From Bacteroidales bacterium (GTDB lineage: Bacteria; Bacteroidota; Bacteroidia; Bacteroidales; Muribaculaceae), in the NCBI GenBank assembly GCA_004555955.1, contig SFJG01000043.1, forward strand, positions 1-16,588: DNA of 16,588 nt, given 5' to 3'. Positions 7,302 through 15,579 of this stretch are shown in pieces. Below the pieces are notes generated by a model, which had not been told where the DNA came from, searched no databases, and was given only the letters and a program-made list of their open reading frames with translations. A program made the translations under genes and the position numbers. Within the stretch, counting starts at the first letter, position 1. Each line of letters starts with the position of its first letter.

Positions 7302-9020
7302 TTAGAACAAGTTTGTAGCCTCGTTGTTGATAGTAACGCCCAATACCTTGTCCGTAACAATAGTCTTCTTCAGAGCCTTTGCCGACGGGTCGTAGTAGAG
7401 TAGGCCTGTTGCAAATGCCGAGCTGTCGGTTTTACCCTTGTTGAAGCCGAAGTAGACGTAGCCTGTTGCCGGGTCTAATGCCATTTGTGTACAGTAGATA
7501 CCTTCGTCGGCTGTCGAGTTGACTGCGTCGGCTTCCATCAAGCTCTTGAATGCCGGGGTGCCTACGTCTTCGCCGTCTGCCGGAAGGGCATATTCGTAGA
7601 AGCCGCTGTCGGCATCTTTTGTACGGAAGACATAGAGCTTGTTAAGCTTTTCGTCTATCATGAAGCACTTCAAGTTTCGCGCATCAAGAATTGCCTTGTT
7701 CGGCGTTGTTTGAGTGTCTTTGTAGTAGATGATGTCAGAAGCTTTGAAGCGGAAGATACCGTTTCCGTTGAAGCATTTGCCCCACCAGTAGGTGCCCTTG
7801 CTGTCTTTGAGAATCGTACAGCTGATGGCTCCGTAGGCAAGCGACGTACGGCCGTAGTAGCCGAGGTAGTCGTTCGTCAGGAAGTAGTCGTTCTTCTCAA
7901 CTTCGCCGCGGCTCTTCAGGTCGAGCTTGCGAAGACCGGTGTTACGGTCTGAGTAGAGCAGGTTGGTTCCATCTTGACATCCGAAGAACGGGTCGAAGAA
8001 TGCGCCTTGTCCTACGTTGGTAACAAACACGTTTACGCCTGAGCCGTCGGGGTTCATCACGTTGATTTTACCGTCGCCGTATACGCCTGCCTCATCGTTG
8101 ATATAGGTGTATTGCTTACCTGCGTCGAGGATGTAGATGTAAGATGCCTTGCCGCTTTCGGTAGTTTCGTCGTCGATGGTGGCAAACACGAGGTTCATCG
8201 GCGTTGTGCCGCTCTTGACACCCATATCGAACGGCAAGTTCTTTGTTCCTGCCGGAAGTTGAGATTCGTCGATAAGTTTGATTGCCTTAATGTTGCCGCC
8301 ATACACTGCATAGTAGAGTGTCTTTGCCGGTATCGGCGAGCCTACTTGCACGTTCACGTAAGAGTCTTGAAGCGTACGATTTTCGCCGTCGAGGTCGAAG
8401 GTCGTCTTAAGAACAATCTTTTGCGAACCGATGTTGCGGAAATGAAGTTTGCCCGGATAATCCGTGTTGCCTTCTTCGTCGGAATAGCCCGTAAACGATG
8501 TGATTTCGTTGCCGTTTTCGTCAATTGTGCCTTCCGGGAACGTCCAGTCGTAACGTACTTTCAAATTCTCGGGGTTCGGCAAGAAGATGTCGAAATCGAC
8601 GGTTACATCGTTTGCCAAGATTACGTCGGCGCTCTTTTCCTTGATTGAAAGTACCGGAGCGATGTCGTATATCATTATAGGATAAGTACGCTTGCCAACA
8701 CCGTCGATGGTCAACGTCACCTGATATGTGCCGGCTTGGTCATACTTCTTCAACGGATTTTGCTCGTTCGACGTTGTTCCGTCGCCAAAGTCCCATGTCA
8801 CGTTGCCGGTTTTTGCCGACGTGTTTGTGAATTGGATGGTCGATACAACGTAGTAGTCGAGTGCATATTCTATTTCGCCGCTTTCGTTGGGCGCTACGCT
8901 GTATTGGAAATCTACGTCTTTGCTCGGAAACGTCGTATATTCCGGGTCGTTTTCCGTGCAGGCGCTCACAGCGAACACCATTGCAGCGAGTAAACAAATA
9001 TTTTTAATTAACTTCTTCAT
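7302..9020 (-). CDS. PKD-domain surface lipoprotein, fourth gene of the SusCD operon
   Basis: 572 residues. MKKLIKNICLLAAMVFAVSA ends at a lipobox with Cys21, followed by the acidic residues of TENDPE, consistent with surface lipoprotein export in Bacteroidota. A PKD fold spans about 55-118 with WDFGDG (76-81) and the NPLKKYDQAGTYQVTLTI signature. A second beta-sandwich region follows (about 120-225). The C-terminal part from about 235 (LYYAVYGGNIKAIKL onward) repeats motifs of the type YxYxxDxxxxx and looks like a beta-propeller, but I cannot assign a family. It occupies the place of SusE/SusF-type glycan-binding proteins, so a surface glycan-binding role is inferred. The ATG at 9020 lies 14 bp after the preceding stop codon, and a strong hairpin follows the gene. 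Confidence 0.75.
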   Translation of the reverse strand: MKKLIKNICLLAAMVFAVSACTENDPEYTTFPSKDVDFQYSVAPNESGEIEYALDYYVVSTIQFTNTSAKTGNVTWDFGDGTTSNEQNPLKKYDQAGTYQVTLTIDGVGKRTYPIMIYDIAPVLSIKEKSADVILANDVTVDFDIFLPNPENLKVRYDWTFPEGTIDENGNEITSFTGYSDEEGNTDYPGKLHFRNIGSQKIVLKTTFDLDGENRTLQDSYVNVQVGSPIPAKTLYYAVYGGNIKAIKLIDESQLPAGTKNLPFDMGVKSGTTPMNLVFATIDDETTESGKASYIYILDAGKQYTYINDEAGVYGDGKINVMNPDGSGVNVFVTNVGQGAFFDPFFGCQDGTNLLYSDRNTGLRKLDLKSRGEVEKNDYFLTNDYLGYYGRTSLAYGAISCTILKDSKGTYWWGKCFNGNGIFRFKASDIIYYKDTQTTPNKAILDARNLKCFMIDEKLNKLYVFRTKDADSGFYEYALPADGEDVGTPAFKSLMEADAVNSTADEGIYCTQMALDPATGYVYFGFNKGKTDSSAFATGLLYYDPSAKALKKTIVTDKVLGVTINNEATNLF

Positions 9021-9034
9021 TTGTTCGTTGTTTT

Positions 9035-10111
9035 TTAGTTAAGAGAAACTTCCATTACATCTGTAGTGTAGCCTACATTGCCTACGGTGTCGACAACTTT
9101 GAACGTTACGCCCATTTTGTATTCGCGACTATACGATACGGCGTATTGTTTCTCAGCAGAGTTGTACACCCAGTCTTGGAACGGTATCAACGATATCAAA
9201 TCCTTGAAATAGGGCATGTATTCCGGACGTACCGTGGTCAAAATCTTACCTTGGTCGTCGTCGTAGCGACAGAACACCCATGCCGACGATTCGTAGACGT
9301 CGTAGAGATTTACGTCGGGGTTCTCATAGTCGAGCCCTACCTCGTTGTAGACGGTGTTGCCTTCGCTGTCGATGGTCTTGTAGTAGCGTGCCACTACTTT
9401 TTCCGTGTTGGTGTACCATGCGTCCGACTTGTCGCCGCTCTCTTCAAGCACCATCGATTCCAATACCGCTGCGTCGAGCTCGCTATGCTTTGCTGCTGCG
9501 CCGGCGAATTGCTCGGGGCTGAATGCGTAGTTGACATACACGTAGCGTAGGTCGGTGTAGTACGCGTCGGTGGTCAAGTAGCCGATTACGGTCTCAACAA
9601 ATTCTTGTTGGAAATTTGCCGGGAAGTATGAGTTGAACTTGTCGCCTTCCCAGTTCGACGTGTTGCCCCACGACAGCGCCTTCAACGTTTGCGACGTCGG
9701 GAATTTCGCGTTCAAGATATATTCGTAGCCGTCCCATTCCGCCTTCGAATGCGGATACTTTGCTATGCATTGGTTGGCACGGATAGTGTCCGAACTGCCA
9801 AACGTTTTTGTGTATGCCAAGACGGCCGACAACTTAAGCGTTGCCTCGCCCGATTCGGTTTGCGATACGAGTGCCCACACTTCCGAGTGGTCTACGAGAT
9901 GGTCCGGGTCGGTGTAGTATTTGCCGAGGAAGGCTACGCTATCGCCGGCGTTTGCTACCGTGCCCGACAATTCCCACGACACCGTCGGTAGTGCTTGTCC
10001 TACCTCCATGATGTCTTCGAACGGGTCATGCATGTCGCACGATGTTGTCATTGCAAGGAGTGCAACTGCTATTGTTCCTATTTTATATTGTAATTTCATA
10101 ACTTTATTCAT
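9035..10111 (-). CDS. Unrecognised SusCD-associated lipoprotein
   Basis: 358 residues from the ATG at 10111, six bp after the susD-like stop codon. A second in-frame ATG at 10099 gives MKLQYKIGTIAVALLAMTTSC and an 18-bp spacer, closer to the 14-15 bp used elsewhere here, so the true start is uncertain. The signal sequence ends at a lipobox with Cys25 followed by DMHDPFED, acidic as expected for a surface lipoprotein. I do not recognise the mature domain. It shows a beta-rich start (LPTVSWELSGTVANAGDSV), a central aromatic-rich part (NYAFSPEQFAGAAAKHSEL) and a beta-rich end (YAVSYSREYKMGVTFKVVDT). The position suggests an accessory glycan-binding lipoprotein, but this is inferred only from the operon. 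Confidence 0.7.
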   Translation of the reverse strand: MNKVMKLQYKIGTIAVALLAMTTSCDMHDPFEDIMEVGQALPTVSWELSGTVANAGDSVAFLGKYYTDPDHLVDHSEVWALVSQTESGEATLKLSAVLAYTKTFGSSDTIRANQCIAKYPHSKAEWDGYEYILNAKFPTSQTLKALSWGNTSNWEGDKFNSYFPANFQQEFVETVIGYLTTDAYYTDLRYVYVNYAFSPEQFAGAAAKHSELDAAVLESMVLEESGDKSDAWYTNTEKVVARYYKTIDSEGNTVYNEVGLDYENPDVNLYDVYESSAWVFCRYDDDQGKILTTVRPEYMPYFKDLISLIPFQDWVYNSAEKQYAVSYSREYKMGVTFKVVDTVGNVGYTTDVMEVSLN

Positions 10112-10117
10112 TTAAAA

Positions 10118-12043
10118 TTATTCTGCAGTCAAGGAATTTCTTACACCTGCTTGCTCTGCCCAAATCATCGGCTTACGCAACCACAAGTGGTTCTTGTATG
10201 CGCCAAGGCGTTCCAATTCTGCCTTGTTGTACTTGTCTTCGGTTTCGGGGTCGTAGTTGTAACGTTGAATCCAAGTGTTCTCCTTTTGTGCTTCGGTCAA
10301 GCCGTCTACCCAATACGGTGCGTACAGGTTGTACGGACGACGAAGTCCCGGATATACGATTTCTTGGTTCGGTCCGATGCCGTATTTGTTGCGCTCGTTG
10401 CTGTAGTGGTAGCGACGAAGGTCGGTCCACTGCTCTGCTTGCATATACATTGCTACGTATTTTTGCATCATCAAGTCGCTCAACGTATATTCCGACTCGT
10501 TGAAGAACCAGTGGTGGTTACCCGGTGTTTTTGCGTTGGTTACACCCATAACCGGAGTTACCTTTTCGCCTTCTTGGTCTTTGTCTTCGATAAATGCGTC
10601 AACCATTGCTTCCCAACGTGCTTTCGAAAGCGTAAATTCGTCTTTCTTAGATGCCGTGTTTTCGCGTGCATCAATTTTTTGATAGCCTGTTGCGGTTACG
10701 TTGCCCGGATAGAGCACTTCCGGATATTTCTCCTGGAATGCTGCGAGGTGACGTTCGATGTTAGCACGTGTTGCTTCTTTTGCCAATTGGCATGCCGTAG
10801 TCTTGTCGCCCATCCAGTATTTTGCCTCTGCTTGGATGAAGTAGAGCTCTTCCATTGTGAACAACGGTACGTAGCTCGACACGCTGCCTGCGTAGGCGCC
10901 CATATAGAGGTCAGGATAGTTCGCTGCTTTGAACGATGTGCCGCATCCGATGTTGTTTTCCAACCAGCGGAGTTTGATTGTTGCCGTTGTGTTGGTTGCC
11001 GATGCCGGTCCTGTACGCGGTGTGAACAAGAGGCTTGCACGAGGGTCGTCAGCCCAACCGCGGTTGGTTACAAATTTGCCGGCGTTGTTGTCGTTTGCCT
11101 TGTTGAACACGCCCAAGCAGTCTTCCATAAAGAATTTCGAAGGTACTGCCTCGGTCAGCAAGTTCTTACGCGACTCCCACGAGTTGATAATCGGTTGTGC
11201 GTCGCTCCACGGGCAGTTCTGTTGTTGAACGCCGCCGTCGAATTTGTAGCGCGGTTCGCAGCCGAAGAATGTGCCGTAGGTTGCATCGCTGTGCCAAATG
11301 TCGATGGCCTTTTGTGCTGTGTCGTAGATGGCTTGGCATGTCTTTGCAGATGTGTCGACGTTCGGAATGTTGCGCAGCAACAAGCGTGCCTTCACTGCAT
11401 AGACCAAACCTTTCCACTTGTTAAGGTCACCGGCATAGACGCGGTCTTGCTTGATGGTTATCTTTTGGTTGCTCTCTGCTTCGGTGAGAGCGGGGTTCTC
11501 AAAGTCGGCTATCAATGCGTCGGCTTCTTCAAGCATCCATTTGTAGATGCTTGCCTGGGTGTCGTATGTCGGCGAATTTACCTTGTAGGCATTCGTCAAC
11601 GGCATATCGCCGAATGCATCTGTGGTCAATTGGGTCGACATCAGTCGGATGGCGCGTGCTATCAGCGTGTAGTTCGGCGAACCGCTCGCTTCTGCATTCT
11701 TCATGAGCTCGTTGATGTTTACACCCAAGTCGTAGAAGTGACGACGCCATTGCGGGTGACGGTTCATTGTCAAAAATTCCCAGCCGCTCTTGTAGGCATA
11801 TGAGCCTGTCTGCGACTTGCCCGTAGTGGTCAAGCATTGCGACAAGTAGATGTTGTATTCCGCGTGGTCGAAGTTCGTTTGAGCCGCATAGAAGACAACA
11901 ACGGGTAGCCCAACCTCTGCCGATACGCCGGATGCTTTGTCGGGGTTGACGTTATCGTCGAGTATGTCTTCGCAACTTGTTGTGCCTATCGTGCCAAAGG
12001 CTCCCAGCAGCAACGTCATTGCTATAAATTTCAGTTTATCCAT
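10118..12043 (-). CDS. SusD/RagB-family outer-membrane lipoprotein
   Basis: 641 residues from the ATG at 12043, fourteen bp after the SusC-like stop codon. The signal peptide ends in TTSC with the lipid-bearing Cys at 24, followed by EDILDDNVNPDKASG, a start typical of the SusD-like_2 branch. A TPR-like helical region includes ARAIRLMSTQLTTDAFGDMP and YDTQASIYKWMLEEADALI. The C-terminal part has the usual YTLSDLMMQKYVAMYMQ and WTDLRRYHY elements seen when SusD proteins close over the transporter. Known: SusD proteins act as a lid on the SusC barrel and capture the ligand at the surface. The protein is somewhat longer than many SusD proteins (about 500-600 residues). The ligand cannot be read from the sequence. 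Confidence 0.92.
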   Translation of the reverse strand: MDKLKFIAMTLLLGAFGTIGTTSCEDILDDNVNPDKASGVSAEVGLPVVVFYAAQTNFDHAEYNIYLSQCLTTTGKSQTGSYAYKSGWEFLTMNRHPQWRRHFYDLGVNINELMKNAEASGSPNYTLIARAIRLMSTQLTTDAFGDMPLTNAYKVNSPTYDTQASIYKWMLEEADALIADFENPALTEAESNQKITIKQDRVYAGDLNKWKGLVYAVKARLLLRNIPNVDTSAKTCQAIYDTAQKAIDIWHSDATYGTFFGCEPRYKFDGGVQQQNCPWSDAQPIINSWESRKNLLTEAVPSKFFMEDCLGVFNKANDNNAGKFVTNRGWADDPRASLLFTPRTGPASATNTTATIKLRWLENNIGCGTSFKAANYPDLYMGAYAGSVSSYVPLFTMEELYFIQAEAKYWMGDKTTACQLAKEATRANIERHLAAFQEKYPEVLYPGNVTATGYQKIDARENTASKKDEFTLSKARWEAMVDAFIEDKDQEGEKVTPVMGVTNAKTPGNHHWFFNESEYTLSDLMMQKYVAMYMQAEQWTDLRRYHYSNERNKYGIGPNQEIVYPGLRRPYNLYAPYWVDGLTEAQKENTWIQRYNYDPETEDKYNKAELERLGAYKNHLWLRKPMIWAEQAGVRNSLTAE

Positions 12044-12057
12044 ATTGTCTGTTATGT

Positions 12058-15000
12058 TTAGAAGGTAGCACTAAGTGAGAAATTGAAACTGCGAGTGGTC
12101 GGCACGCTGTAGTTGTCGATACCGGCAGAACCTGTACCACCACCTGTGCCTGCAAGAATTTGCGGGTCGGAGCCGGTGTACTTGGTGAGAAGGAACAAGT
12201 TACGTCCTGTTGCCGACAACTTAAGTCCCTTTATCGGGCAGTTCTTCGACAAGTGTCTTGTCAGGTCGTAGCCTATGGTTACGTGGCTCAAGCGGATGTA
12301 TGAACCATCTTCGATGAAGTTCGACGATACAGAGTTGTAGTAGTTGTTTACAAAGTTGCTGTCCAATACTACCGGTGTGGTGTTGGGTGCATATGTGCCG
12401 TCTGCTTGTGGTACTACACCTTTGATTACTATTTCGTGGTTACGATACTTCGTCAACAAATTTTCCATACCGTTCGAGTTCAAACCGCGACGTGTCACGT
12501 TGACTACATCGCCGCCGCAACGTCCGTCGAGAAGGAAGCTTACCGACAACGCTTTCCATGAGAACGATGAACCAAGACCGAGCAAGAAGTCGGGCTCGCG
12601 GTTACCTATCAGCGTGTTCTTTACCGAACTGATTACCGGATAGCCGTTCTCGTTGCAGATGATTTGTCCGTCTGCTGTACGCTCGTAGTCCTTACCGGTT
12701 ACACCCGTTGTCGAACCGCCGAGATATGCCGACGGGAAGATGTCGCCGTATTGTGTGCCGGTCAACTCTGATACGTCTTCCGGAAGTGATTTCACTTTAC
12801 CGCGGTTGAACGAGAAGTTGGCTGTCGCTGTCCATGAGAAGTCTTTGCCGCGAAGAATGTCTTGCGAAAGTGTCAACTCAAGACCCTTGTTCTCGATGCT
12901 ACCCTCGTTACGTGTTTGTAGAATGTTACCCGATGTCGGCGATACGCGTACGGTTACGATTTGGTTGTCTACTGTGGTCGAATACCAAGCTACGTCCAAA
13001 CGTGTGCGTGAGTCGAAGAAGCGCAAGTCGGCACCTACTTCCCAAGAATTGGTCATCTCAGGAACGAGTTCGGTTGCAACGGCTGTCGTTGCGTCGATAC
13101 CCCAGCCACCGTCGGGGAACACTTCCCAGTTCTTATACGATTGCGTGAAGCGATATGCCGGCGCGTCTTTACCTACCTTCGCCCAGTTGCCGCGAATCTT
13201 TCCGTATGAGAACCAGTCGCTCTGTATCTTAAACAATTCCGAGAAGATGATACCGCCCGTTACTGACGGATAGAAGTATGTGCAGTCTACTTGCTTGAGT
13301 GTCGAACTACCGTCGTAACGTCCTGTTACTGACAATTGTGCCATGCCTTTGTAGTCGAAGCGAAGTTCGCCGAAGTAGCCGAACTTGTTGCGATTGGTGC
13401 GATACATCGACATGTAGTAGCCCGATGCTGTTGCTGTGGTAAACGTGTCGGGGTTGGTGTTCATAAACGAGTAGAAGTCGCCGTCGAGCATAAACTCTTG
13501 TCCGCCCAACGTTGCCTCCTTGCCCTGATTTTCTTTATAATCAAGACCGGCAAGTATGTTCAAGTTCAAGTCTTCATAGATTTGCCAGTTGTATGTACCC
13601 ATGATTTGTGCAGTAAATTGTGTGCTGTTCGACGGTTGATAGGAGAACGCACCGAATTTATAGCGATAGTCGCTGAATGCACTGTTGTTCGGGTCTTCGA
13701 AGTCGCTGTCGACAAAGCGCGACACTGAGTATGATTCGTAGTCGCTGAAGCCCTTGTCGTAGCCTAACTTACCTGTAAACACGAGGTTCTTAACAGGTTC
13801 GTAGCTGATTTGTCCGTTCAAAATCATACGAGTCGATTCGGTCTCCGATTTGTCCATGTAGCGACCGAAGTAGGGCGATGCTGCTGCCGCAATCTTTTGT
13901 GCGTCGGTCAGAGCATCCCAATTGTCGTAACGGCATGCCCAGTTGGGACGGCCTTCGGTGGTAACGTAGTCTGCCATATCTTTGTTGATTGCCCAACCGT
14001 AGATGGTCGACATCGAGTTGCCAAAGCCGCGGCTCTTGCTGTTGATAAAGTTCGACGATAGTTGAATGGTTATCTTGTCCGACGGCTTGTATTCGCCCTT
14101 GAGGAAGATGTTCAAACGGTTCTTGTAGTCGTTCGGTACAACACCCTCATTGTTCATATAACTTGCTGATGCATAGGCGTTAAATTTTTCGCTACCGCCG
14201 CTCACCGACAAGTCGTATTTCTGCATAAAACCTGTGCCGAGGAAGTTGCCTACGTTGTCGTAGATGGTGTCGTCGCAGTTTGCGTACGGACCCCAACCGC
14301 CTGCTGTGTTCTCCTTATAGAAACCTTGTGCTCCGCCGACAAACTTGTCTTGGATGTTCGGCACGCGGATACAGTTGTTGATTTCCCAACTGCCTTGTGC
14401 TGTTACCTTGATTTGTCCGGCTGAACCTTTCTTCGTTGTAATCATGATTACGCCGTTGGCTGCTTCCTGTCCGTAAAGGGCTGATGCTGCCGCACCTTTC
14501 AGCACGCTCATGTTTTCAATGTCGTTGGGGTTAAGGTCTCCGAGGCTTGAACCGCTGCCGCGTACCGGCATGCCGTCGATGATGACCAGCGGCTCGTTGC
14601 TTTGCGACGGGTTGATTGACGATATCGCACGGATAATCACCTGAGTCGATGAGTTCGGCGAGCTACCTCCGGTCGACACTTGCAAACCTGATACCTTACC
14701 TTGTAGGCTGTTGGCGAAGTTCGCTGAGTTACCGGCGGTTACGTCCTCTGAATCCAGCGACTGTACCGCAAAGTTAAGTTTCTTCTTTTCTTGTGTTTGA
14801 CCCATGGCAGTCACAACAACTTCTTGAAGAACTTGTGAGTTGTCTTTCAACTCAATGTTAACAACATCGCGTCCGCCCACGTTGACTTTCGCCGTGGTCA
14901 TACCGATGTAAGAAACTTCCAGGACATCATTGTCCTTGGCTTCAATTGTAAATTTTCCGTCGAAGTCGGTTGCTGTCGCGCGCGATGTTCCTACTACCTT

Positions 15001-15120
15001 TACCGTGGCGCCTATTAATGGCTCCTTGTCGGAGGCTTGGGTAACTACGCCTTGGACTGTGCGGGCATAACCCACAACCGCAAAAAGGGAAAATAACAGA
15101 AGCAATACCTGTTTTCTCAT
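12058..15120 (-). CDS. SusC/RagA-family TonB-dependent outer-membrane transporter
   Basis: I choose the ATG at 15120 (1020 residues), which begins directly with the signal peptide MRKQVLLLLFSLFAVVGYA; a TTG at 15147 would add nine polar residues. Residues 22-95 are a carboxypeptidase-regulatory-like domain (TVQGVVTQASDKEPLIGATV, DFDGKFTI). A TonB-box-like segment EVVVTAMG is at 100-107. The plug spans about 110-232 and carries the SusC signature around LKGAAASALYGQEAANGVIM (207-226). The rest is a 22-strand-type beta barrel ending in the terminal phenylalanine motif FNFSLSATF. It imports oligosaccharides across the outer membrane using TonB energy and pairs with the SusD protein that follows. 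It is the first gene of the operon and is preceded by a leader of roughly 180 nt. Confidence 0.95.
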   Translation of the reverse strand: MRKQVLLLLFSLFAVVGYARTVQGVVTQASDKEPLIGATVKVVGTSRATATDFDGKFTIEAKDNDVLEVSYIGMTTAKVNVGGRDVVNIELKDNSQVLQEVVVTAMGQTQEKKKLNFAVQSLDSEDVTAGNSANFANSLQGKVSGLQVSTGGSSPNSSTQVIIRAISSINPSQSNEPLVIIDGMPVRGSGSSLGDLNPNDIENMSVLKGAAASALYGQEAANGVIMITTKKGSAGQIKVTAQGSWEINNCIRVPNIQDKFVGGAQGFYKENTAGGWGPYANCDDTIYDNVGNFLGTGFMQKYDLSVSGGSEKFNAYASASYMNNEGVVPNDYKNRLNIFLKGEYKPSDKITIQLSSNFINSKSRGFGNSMSTIYGWAINKDMADYVTTEGRPNWACRYDNWDALTDAQKIAAAASPYFGRYMDKSETESTRMILNGQISYEPVKNLVFTGKLGYDKGFSDYESYSVSRFVDSDFEDPNNSAFSDYRYKFGAFSYQPSNSTQFTAQIMGTYNWQIYEDLNLNILAGLDYKENQGKEATLGGQEFMLDGDFYSFMNTNPDTFTTATASGYYMSMYRTNRNKFGYFGELRFDYKGMAQLSVTGRYDGSSTLKQVDCTYFYPSVTGGIIFSELFKIQSDWFSYGKIRGNWAKVGKDAPAYRFTQSYKNWEVFPDGGWGIDATTAVATELVPEMTNSWEVGADLRFFDSRTRLDVAWYSTTVDNQIVTVRVSPTSGNILQTRNEGSIENKGLELTLSQDILRGKDFSWTATANFSFNRGKVKSLPEDVSELTGTQYGDIFPSAYLGGSTTGVTGKDYERTADGQIICNENGYPVISSVKNTLIGNREPDFLLGLGSSFSWKALSVSFLLDGRCGGDVVNVTRRGLNSNGMENLLTKYRNHEIVIKGVVPQADGTYAPNTTPVVLDSNFVNNYYNSVSSNFIEDGSYIRLSHVTIGYDLTRHLSKNCPIKGLKLSATGRNLFLLTKYTGSDPQILAGTGGGTGSAGIDNYSVPTTRSFNFSLSATF

Positions 15121-15191
15121 AATTACTTTTTGTTTGTTTATGTTCAAGGTTTGAATTAAGTTATTGTTAATGTTTGTTGTATTAAATTTAA

Positions 15192-15240
15192 CGTTTTCAA
15201 AGCCGTTTCCTTTCGGTTCTGCCTCGGTTTCAGCGCGGTT
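15192..15240 (-). promoter_or_regulatory. Leader region with 11-bp periodic AACCG repeats
   Basis: On the plus strand CGGTT occurs at 15214, 15225 and 15236, exactly 11 bp apart. Weaker matches continue in phase at 15203 (CCGTT) and 15192 (CGTTT). In minus-strand RNA this is a series of AACCG elements between the candidate promoter and the SusC start codon. The block is GC-rich inside an otherwise AT-rich leader. It could be a protein-binding site or a structured RNA element; the function is unknown. Confidence 0.35.
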
Positions 15241-15309
15241 TTGTTAATTCTTTACTCGCTTGCCCGGCATCGTCTCCGCACGGAAACCCCTTTTATCACG
15301 AAATTTTTA

Positions 15310-15338
15310 CAAATCTACGATTATTTTTTTATTTCAAA
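15310..15338 (-). promoter_or_regulatory. Candidate promoter of the SusCD operon
   Basis: Minus-strand 15317-15310 reads TAGATTTG, matching the Bacteroidota -7 consensus TAnnTTTG. A TTTG (15338-15335) lies upstream as a -33 element with a 17-bp gap, slightly shorter than the usual spacing. Transcription would start near 15303, giving a leader of about 180 nt. I saw no better match in 15121-15579. Apart from the 11-bp repeats, the rest of this 459-bp gap is AT-rich with no gene that I can support. Confidence 0.4.
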
Positions 15339-15579
15339 CTCATTTACCTTAATTTTTTTTGTGTTTTTTCTACTATTTATATATTGTAAACGAAACTTTA
15401 AACATATTAACAAATTCTCCCTCGACTCGATTTTTCCGTTTTCTGACCTCAAATGCCTCGGATTATTCATTAAAATTCATTATTTATTGTCTGTCGTCAT
15501 TCGACTCGTGGCAACCCGGCGTGCCCAACGAATCCGTGCCCCGGATACGATAACGTCTTTCTGTGAACCCGTGGATTCC

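Noticed and set aside
10151..11803. 550-codon open frame on the plus strand
   Set aside because: It is antisense to the SusD-like gene, has a low-complexity Cys/Val-rich composition and no recognisable motif.
15121..15147. Longer N-terminus of the SusC-like protein from a TTG
   Set aside because: The ATG at 15120 gives a clean signal peptide; the nine extra residues add nothing.
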